In this document: positions 12,814-17,762 of the stretch, piece by piece
How the letters are laid out: each line of letters starts with the position of its first letter
Position numbering within the stretch: position 1 is the first letter of the stretch
Assembly: GCA_965369635.1 (NCBI GenBank)
Contig: CBDURC010000027.1
Location: forward strand, 1 to 17,762
Length of the DNA: 17,762 nucleotides
Reading direction: 5' to 3'
Origin: UBA3071 sp965369635
GTDB lineage: Bacteria; Chloroflexota; Anaerolineae; UBA3071
Position numbers and translations under genes: made by a program
The notes under the pieces: generated by a model
What the model was told of the DNA's origin: nothing
Seen by the model: only the letters and a program-made list of their open reading frames with translations
Databases searched by the model: none

Positions 12814-14730
12814 GTGGCAAGACAAGAGGAACTGGAGTCCTTATCTCGTGCTGCCGAACCGCTGATTGAACTGGCCATCGCTGAGGACATCGGCCCTGGC
12901 GACGCTACCAGTGAGGCTACGCTGGCCGCTGACGCCATCCTTCACGGCTGCATCATCGCCAAGGCCAGCGGGGTCATCGCCGGACTGCCGGTGGCGGCGG
13001 CCGTGTTTCGCCGCGTGGACCCCACCATTGACGTGGTCGCCCAGGTTGACGACGGCCAGGAAGTGGTGGCCGGCGAGCTGGTGGCCGAGGTTACGGGCCC
13101 TGCAAGGAGCGTACTGGCGGCAGAGCGCACTGCCCTCAACTTCCTGCAGCGGATGTCGGGCATCGCCACCCTTACTTCCCGCTTTGTCGATGCTGTTGCC
13201 TGCACGCCGGCTGCCATCCTCGACACGCGCAAGACGCTGCCGGGCTTCCGCCTGCTGGACAAGTACGCCGTGCGCATGGGGGGTGGTCAGAACCACCGCA
13301 TGTCGCTCTACGACATGGTCCTGATCAAGGACAACCACATTGATGCTGCCGGTGGCATCATCCCCGCGGTTGCTGCTGCCCGCGCAGCCCATCCCTCTCT
13401 GCCCATTGAGGTTGAAGTGCGTGATCTGGACGAGTTGCAGCAGGCGCTGAGCATCAGCCCACCTGTGGACCGCATCATGCTCGACAACATGAGCCTGCAG
13501 GAGATGCGCCAGGCCGTCGCCATGGCTGCCGGCCGGGTGCCTCTGGAAGCCTCCGGCAACGTCACCCTGGGGCGAGTCGCCGAGATCGCCACCACGGGGG
13601 TGGACTACATTTCCGTGGGTGCACTGACCCACTCGGTGGGAGCGCTTGACCTGAGCATGGAGGTGACTAAGCCACAAGAGGCAGCTATGGCCGTCAACCT
13701 CGCCACCCATGTCGCCCGGCTGAAGTCTGTCCTCTCTGACCGGATCGTTATCCTGGGACACCATTATCAGCGGGACGATGTGATTGCCTTCGCTGATCTC
13801 CGGGGGGACTCCCTGGCGCTGGCGCGTGAAGCGACGCGTACCGACGCGCGGTTCATCGTCTTCTGTGGCGTCCATTTCATGGCCGAGACCGCCGCCATCC
13901 TGGCCAAGCCCGGTCAGCATGTGCTCATCCCTGATCCCACCGCCGGCTGCTACCTGGCCGACACCGCTACCCTTGAGCCCGTGCAGGCCGCCTGGAATCA
14001 TCTGGAGGCTGCATCCGGTAACGCCGAGGCTGAGTTCACGCCCGTCACTTACGTCAACTCCTCAGTGGAACTGAAGGGTTTCTGCGGCCAGCATGGCGGC
14101 ATCGTCTGTACCTCCGGGAATGCAGAGAGGGTAGTGCGTTGGGCCTTGCAGCGAAGACCCCGTGTGTTTTTCTTCCCCGACCAGCACCTGGGACGCAACG
14201 TCTGCAAAGGGATGGGAATTCCCTTGGGCGATATGCTCCTGTGGGACGAGCGTGAGCCACCGAGCGCTGAAGCCATCCGCAAGGCGACAGTGATCCTCTG
14301 GCCCGGTGCCTGCAACGTGCACCAGCGCTTCCGACCACAGCATGTGAGCGATAAACGTGAGCGATTCCCAACCATTCGCGTGATCGTACATCCCGAATGC
14401 AGGATGGAGATTGTGGACCTTGCGGATGATACCGGTTCGACAGCACTTTTAATTCGGCTGGTGGCAGCCGCTCCAGCGGGGACACAGTGGGCCATCGGCA
14501 CGGAGACCCGCCTGGTCCATCGCCTGCAACAACAGCATCCCGACCAACTCATCATGCCTCTGGCCGATGTGCCGCCTTTCTGTCGAACCATGGGTCAGAT
14601 CACTCTCCAGAACCTGGCACAACTGCTGGAGGGGTTAGAGCGGGGCGAGATCATCAACGAAGTAGCCGTTGACGTAGAAACAGCCCGCCGGGCGCGGATG
14701 GCGCTCGATCGGATGCTAGAGTTGGCTTGA
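12814..14730 (+). CDS. nadC-nadA: Bifunctional NadC-NadA fusion (quinolinate phosphoribosyltransferase / quinolinate synthase)
   Basis: One uninterrupted frame of 638 residues. Residues ~1-284 are NadC, which converts quinolinate and PRPP to nicotinate mononucleotide, CO2 and PPi. Its motifs are TALNFLQRMSGIAT (107-120), DTRKTLPG (137-144), GGGQNHR (156-162), KDNH (172-175), IEVEV (198-202), MLDN (222-225) and SGNV (247-250). Residues ~296-625 are NadA, which makes quinolinate from iminoaspartate and dihydroxyacetone phosphate. Its motifs are ILGHHYQ (313-319), GDSLALA (331-337), CGVHFMAETA, FFPDQHLGRNV and WPGACNVH; the three [4Fe-4S] ligands are C351, C529 (HPEC) and C590 (FCRTM). The linker is only about 12 residues. 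I take GTG 12814 as the start because GAGGGA is 6 bp upstream and the promoter overlaps the longer frame. NadB follows 23 bp later. Confidence 0.93.
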   Translation: MARQEELESLSRAAEPLIELAIAEDIGPGDATSEATLAADAILHGCIIAKASGVIAGLPVAAAVFRRVDPTIDVVAQVDDGQEVVAGELVAEVTGPARSVLAAERTALNFLQRMSGIATLTSRFVDAVACTPAAILDTRKTLPGFRLLDKYAVRMGGGQNHRMSLYDMVLIKDNHIDAAGGIIPAVAAARAAHPSLPIEVEVRDLDELQQALSISPPVDRIMLDNMSLQEMRQAVAMAAGRVPLEASGNVTLGRVAEIATTGVDYISVGALTHSVGALDLSMEVTKPQEAAMAVNLATHVARLKSVLSDRIVILGHHYQRDDVIAFADLRGDSLALAREATRTDARFIVFCGVHFMAETAAILAKPGQHVLIPDPTAGCYLADTATLEPVQAAWNHLEAASGNAEAEFTPVTYVNSSVELKGFCGQHGGIVCTSGNAERVVRWALQRRPRVFFFPDQHLGRNVCKGMGIPLGDMLLWDEREPPSAEAIRKATVILWPGACNVHQRFRPQHVSDKRERFPTIRVIVHPECRMEIVDLADDTGSTALLIRLVAAAPAGTQWAIGTETRLVHRLQQQHPDQLIMPLADVPPFCRTMGQITLQNLAQLLEGLERGEIINEVAVDVETARRARMALDRMLELA

Positions 14731-14753
14731 GGAACAGCAGAGCGGAAGCTTCC

Positions 14754-16397
14754 ATGCCAGTTGAAACGGACGTGTTAGTTATTGGTTGCGGAATTGCCGG
14801 AGCGATGACGGCCCTGCGGTTGGCCCAGGATCGCCAACGTGAGGTTCTGGTGATCACGCGCACTGCCACCCCCAAGGAGTCCAACACCTACTATGCCCAG
14901 GGGGGCATTGTCGGGCGAGGAGGCGAGGATTCCGCTGACCTCTTGGCTGGGGATATCCTGGCCGCTGGGGCCGGGCTCAGCCTGCCCTCCGCCGTACGTA
15001 TCCTCGCCGAGGAGGGGCCAAGGCTGGTGCAGCGGTTGCTGGTTGACAAAGGCGATGTTCCTTTCGACCGCGATGCCAGCGGCGAGCTCTCGTGTACCCG
15101 CGAGGGGGGACACTCGGTGCCCCGCGTCTTGCACGTCGGTGACGCCACGGGACTCGCCATTCAACGTGCCCTGATTGCTCGGCTACGGGAGCGGCCAAAC
15201 GTAATCCTTCGCACCAACTCCACGGCTGTGGACCTGATCACCTCCTCGCACCATGCTCGCAATCCCCTGTCGATCTACCAGCCCATTACCTGCCACGGGG
15301 CCTACATCCTGGACCGGGAGGAGGGAGTGGTTCTTCCCTTCGTCGCCAGGGCCACAGTACTGGCCACCGGTGGGTTGGGGCGCATCTACCGCCACACCAC
15401 CAACCCCGAAGGCTCTCGAGGCGATGGATTGGCCATGGCCTCTCGCGCCGGCGCCCGTGTGGTCAACGCTGAGTACATCCAGTTCCACCCCACCACCCTG
15501 GCTGTTTCTGGGGCTGACAACTTCCTGATTTCCGAAGCCGTGCGCGGTGAAGGTGGACGGCTCTTCACCCCCGATGGACGCCACTTCATGGATCAGTACG
15601 CCCCCCACTGGGGTGATCTGGCGCCGCGTGACGTGGTGGCCCGAGCAATCCACCACGAGATGATCTCCCGCGGCTTCCTGCGCGTGTTCCTCGATCTGGC
15701 CAGCTACATGGATGCCGACCACATACGCAAGCGCTTCCCCACCATCTACGCCACCTGTCTGAAAGCCGGGATAGACATCACTGCAGAGCCAATCCCCGTC
15801 GTTCCGGCGGCGCACTACTTTTGCGGGGGTGTGTTGGTGAACGAGTGGGGGCGCAGCACGATCAAGGGGCTCTATGCTGTCGGAGAGGTCAGTTGCACGG
15901 GAGTGCATGGCGCTAATCGGTTGGCCAGCACGTCGCTGCTGGAGGGGATGGTGTGGGGTGATCGCGCCGGGCGAGATGTTGCTGCCCGGGATGACCTCCA
16001 ACAGGTGGCCGAAGAGGAGGTGCCCCCTTGGGAGGAAGTGGGCGACAGTGGCCTGGCCGACCCAGTGCTGGTGTACCGCGACCGTCGTACCATCCAGGAC
16101 ATCATGTGGTACTACGTGGGCCTGGCGCGCAGCACGCGCCGGTTGGCCCGTGCCCTGCGGGACCTCAACCACCTCTGGGAGACCATCGACAGCTTCTACC
16201 GCGCCACGCGGCTCAGTGACGACATGATTGGGCTGCGCAACATGGCCCATGCAGCCTGGGTCGTCACCCGTTCCGCCTGGCACAACCGTCAGTCCCGCGG
16301 CGCGCACTACCGCGAAGATGCTCAGGAGGCCGACTTCGCCAGCCTGTATGATTCAGACCCCCAGGGCGCATCACCATTGGACGAGCCCTGGGTATAG
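14754..16397 (+). CDS. nadB: L-aspartate oxidase NadB
   Basis: NadB oxidises L-aspartate to iminoaspartate with FAD, the first step of de novo NAD synthesis. The 547-residue protein starts with the FAD-binding strand TDVLVIGCGIAGAMTAL (GxGxxG at 11-16). It has SNTYYAQGG (43-51), EGGHS (117-121), VLATGGLGRIY, GDGLAMA, FHPTT with H245, R292 (APRDVVAR), H354 in AAHYFCGG, and the C-terminal FAD motif GLYAVGEVSCTGVHGANRLASTSLLEG with R389. Length and motifs match full-length NadB, including the helical C-terminal part. The frame extends upstream to TTG 14727 overlapping the nadCA stop, but ATG 14754 places the Rossmann motif at the usual distance from the N-terminus. It is co-transcribed with nadCA. 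A GC hairpin follows the stop. Confidence 0.95.
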   Translation: MPVETDVLVIGCGIAGAMTALRLAQDRQREVLVITRTATPKESNTYYAQGGIVGRGGEDSADLLAGDILAAGAGLSLPSAVRILAEEGPRLVQRLLVDKGDVPFDRDASGELSCTREGGHSVPRVLHVGDATGLAIQRALIARLRERPNVILRTNSTAVDLITSSHHARNPLSIYQPITCHGAYILDREEGVVLPFVARATVLATGGLGRIYRHTTNPEGSRGDGLAMASRAGARVVNAEYIQFHPTTLAVSGADNFLISEAVRGEGGRLFTPDGRHFMDQYAPHWGDLAPRDVVARAIHHEMISRGFLRVFLDLASYMDADHIRKRFPTIYATCLKAGIDITAEPIPVVPAAHYFCGGVLVNEWGRSTIKGLYAVGEVSCTGVHGANRLASTSLLEGMVWGDRAGRDVAARDDLQQVAEEEVPPWEEVGDSGLADPVLVYRDRRTIQDIMWYYVGLARSTRRLARALRDLNHLWETIDSFYRATRLSDDMIGLRNMAHAAWVVTRSAWHNRQSRGAHYREDAQEADFASLYDSDPQGASPLDEPWV

Positions 16398-16403
16398 ACG
16401 CGA

Positions 16404-16422
16404 GCCCCGCTTGGGGCGGGGC
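16404..16422 (+). terminator. GC-rich hairpin after nadB
   Basis: GCCCCGC (16404-16410) pairs exactly with GCGGGGC (16416-16422) around a 5-base loop, 7 bp after the nadB stop. No T-run follows, so termination here would be factor-assisted or weak. Confidence 0.5.
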
Positions 16423-16462
16423 GAGTTGGCATAACAGGGCAGGGGCGCCGGCGCACTTCGTT

Positions 16463-16506
16463 AGAATGGCAGGAGAATGGCGGGAGAATGGCGGGAGAAT
16501 GGCGGG
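16463..16506 (+). repeat. Four tandem copies of an 11-bp unit
   Basis: The unit is AGAATGGCGGG. Copies start at 16463, 16474, 16485 and 16496; the first has A instead of G at position 9. Since 11 is not a multiple of 3, this is not a coding repeat. The run could vary in length between strains. Confidence 0.92.
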
Positions 16507-16568
16507 TATGAAACTTGCCCTCCACGGTTAGGCGTGGTGCTACCAGCGATGATTCAGTGAGTCCCTTT

Positions 16569-16597
16569 TTGCCTAAACGCCACGATGGCTGTAGAAT
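16569..16597 (+). promoter_or_regulatory. Candidate promoter upstream of a structured RNA / ABC gene
   Basis: TTGCCT (16569-16574), 17 bp, TAGAAT (16592-16597): 4 of 6 and 5 of 6 consensus matches at optimal spacing. A transcript from about 16604 would include the nested hairpins and either stop at the T-run (16691-16697) or read into the ABC gene. Confidence 0.5.
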
Positions 16598-16603
16598 GGG
16601 TTC

Positions 16604-16697
16604 GAGGTAATGGCTCTTGGCCTTGAGCTAACCATAGCCTGGCAAGCCACGATTTGCCATGCTCAGCTCAATGTCCAGGGGACGCTGCCCTTTTTTT
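16604..16697 (+). ncRNA. Candidate structured small RNA or 5' leader
   Basis: Nested complementary arms can form one long imperfect stem: TTGAGCT (16623-16629) with AGCTCAA (16665-16671), AGC (16636-16638) with GCT (16661-16663), and TGGCAA (16640-16645) with TTGCCA (16654-16659) around an 8-base loop. A short GC stem follows (AGGG 16677-16680 with CCCT 16688-16691), then seven T (16691-16697), as in an intrinsic terminator. With the promoter at 16569 this would be a transcript of about 94 bases. I do not recognise an RNA family. It might instead be an attenuator leader for the ABC gene or a small inverted-repeat element. Confidence 0.4.
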
Positions 16698-16760
16698 GTG
16701 CACATCAGCTTTCGGGTGGTCTCCCTGCAACGTGTTGATGGCTTGTAGTCAGGCACGAAA

Positions 16761-16791
16761 CGGAGTGGGGTGCCGTCAAGACGCCACTCCG
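16761..16791 (+). repeat. Inverted repeat upstream of the ABC gene
   Basis: CGGAGTGG (16761-16768) is the exact inverse of CCACTCCG (16784-16791) with 15 bases between. It lies 75 bp before the ABC start codon and could be an operator or an mRNA hairpin. No promoter is evident beside it. Confidence 0.45.
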
Positions 16792-16865
16792 CTACGCTCC
16801 GTGGCTTACTACGAACATCGTCAACGCAGTGGCGGGAGACTATGAGCTTTCGGGAGAAAGAGTCT

Positions 16866-17762
16866 ATGATTGACGTTACCGATGTCACCAGGTCCTACGG
16901 TCCCGTACAAGCGCTGCGCGGGATCAGCTTTCACATCGCTCAGGGCGAAATCGTCGGACTGCTCGGACCTAACGGTGCCGGGAAAACCACCGCCTTGAAG
17001 ATCCTGACCGGCTACCTGCAGCCCGATGACGGCACCGTTACCGTGAACGGCCTGGATGTACTGACGCACACCCGCGAGGTGCAGGCGCAGATCGGCTACC
17101 TGCCGGAGACCGCCCCTCTCTACCCCGAACTGTCGGTCCAATCCTACCTCAGGATGATCGCCGAGTTGCGCCAGATTCCCGAGGACGACCAACAGGCCTA
17201 TCTGTCGGAGGCGATCTACGCCACCGGCCTGGAGGATCACCTGGTCCGTCCCATTGGCCAACTGAGCAAGGGCTTCCGCCAGCGCGTGGGGTTGGCGCAG
17301 GCGATTCTTCACCAGCCACGGCTTCTGATTCTGGATGAGCCGACCATTGGATTGGATCCCACGCAGGTCGTGGAGACCCGCCGCCTGATCCGCCGCCTGG
17401 CCAAGGAGAGCACCGTCCTCTTCTCCACGCACATCCTCTCCGAGGTCGAGGCGCTCTGCGACCGGGTCATCATCCTGATGAACGGCGAGATCAAAGCCGA
17501 TGCACGGCTGTCGGAGCTGGCGGCCACCCCCGACGCGGTAGTGGTGCTGGAGAAGGCGCCGAAAGGGGTGTTCAAAGCGCTGCGAAAGCTAGATGGCGTC
17601 AGGGGCGTTGAACAGATCCAGACGCCCAACGGCTACCCAACCTACCACGTTCTGGGTGAAGACAGCGATGGCACCGACCTCTGCCCTGTCATCTACAACC
17701 TGGTGAAGGAAAAGAACTGGCCGCTGCGGGAGCTGCGGCGGGAAGTGCGCACGCTGGAAACC
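16866..17762 (+). CDS. ABC transporter ATP-binding protein, GldA/CcmA-like (3' partial)
   Basis: The frame runs open to the end of the window (299 codons seen). It has Walker A GPNGAGKTT (34-42), a Q-loop region IGYLPETAPLY (76-86), signature LSKGFRQRV (133-141), Walker B LLILDEPT (153-160) and H-loop STHI with H189. The C-terminal extension after about 215 (PDAVVVLEKAPKGVFKALRKLDGV) is typical of GldA-type exporter ATPases of the ABC-2 class, which pair with separate membrane subunits expected just downstream. The family usually has about 310 residues, so little is missing. I chose ATG 16866 (MIDVTDVTRSYG) with GGGAG upstream. In-frame ATG 16842 is an alternative 8 codons earlier. The exported substrate is unknown. 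Confidence 0.93.
   Translation, partial: MIDVTDVTRSYGPVQALRGISFHIAQGEIVGLLGPNGAGKTTALKILTGYLQPDDGTVTVNGLDVLTHTREVQAQIGYLPETAPLYPELSVQSYLRMIAELRQIPEDDQQAYLSEAIYATGLEDHLVRPIGQLSKGFRQRVGLAQAILHQPRLLILDEPTIGLDPTQVVETRRLIRRLAKESTVLFSTHILSEVEALCDRVIILMNGEIKADARLSELAATPDAVVVLEKAPKGVFKALRKLDGVRGVEQIQTPNGYPTYHVLGEDSDGTDLCPVIYNLVKEKNWPLRELRREVRTLET

Larger units (their letters stand above)
16398..16865 (+). other. Non-coding stretch between nadB and the ABC gene
   Basis: No convincing gene lies in these 468 bp. They contain the GC hairpin at 16404, four 11-bp tandem repeats at 16463-16506, a candidate promoter at 16569, a nested inverted-repeat structure with a T-run (16604-16697) and an 8-bp inverted repeat at 16761-16791. 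The minus-strand frame across 16628-16888 resembles no family I know. Confidence 0.6.

Noticed and set aside
12841..14001. Minus-strand open frame of 386 codons inside nadC-nadA
   Set aside because: It is a shadow of a strongly conserved enzyme gene. The product is His/Gly/Val-rich with no domain features.
16628..16888. Minus-strand 86-codon frame near the ABC gene, considered as a transposase remnant
   Set aside because: No transposase motif (DDE, HUH or serine recombinase) is visible, and the frame overlaps the inverted repeats and the ABC start.

Overview
The window reads as part of a high-GC bacterial chromosome, most likely a Chloroflexota (Anaerolineae-like) genome. This is an inference from protein style: PilJ/NarX-type sensor kinases, GAF-rich signalling proteins, a ComEC with an ISGFNI motif, a GldA-like ABC ATPase and strong -35/-10 promoters. 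It is not a database result. Nearly all genes are on the + strand. No rRNA, tRNA, CRISPR array or intact transposase is visible.

Layout. (1) 1-809: the end of an antitoxin-like gene, a PIN-domain toxin, and a truncated comEC 5' end. (2) 810-8068: a regulatory block of about 7.3 kb. It holds a non-coding stretch with hairpins, a NarX/NarL-like two-component pair, a good terminator, a strong promoter driving a small alpha/beta-barrel (ABM-like) protein, a chain of three overlapping small ORFs (one with a 25-residue tandem repeat) leading into a GAF-GAF-SpoIIE phosphatase, a double-ACT protein and a SnoaL-like protein. (3) 8076-8512: a scar made of a signal-peptide gene start joined to the 3' half of a second PIN gene, then an internally deleted comEC start. 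(4) 8520-9972: two toxin-antitoxin-like modules, Phd/PIN under a consensus promoter and a frameshifted nuclease-like gene with a DUF2283 partner. (5) 10200-12632: full-length comEC. (6) 12718-16397: the de novo NAD operon, with a NadC-NadA fusion followed by NadB, under its own promoter. (7) 16398-16865: a non-coding stretch with an 11-bp tandem repeat and a candidate structured RNA. (8) 16866-end: an ABC transporter ATPase that runs off the window.

How it fits together. NadB makes iminoaspartate, the NadA half of the fusion makes quinolinate, and the NadC half makes nicotinate mononucleotide, so two consecutive genes encode all three enzymes of the pathway. The region upstream of intact comEC looks like a rearrangement hotspot. 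Two PIN-comEC' remnants in the same orientation bracket the regulatory block. Their comEC pieces stop at the same base, and a roughly 86-bp piece is nearly identical in both, although the neighbouring PIN sequences are well diverged. The most original candidates are the small-ORF/repeat-protein cassette linked to the SpoIIE phosphatase, the NadC-NadA fusion, the ComEC whose metallo-hydrolase motifs are degenerate, and the structured RNA candidate near 16.6 kb.
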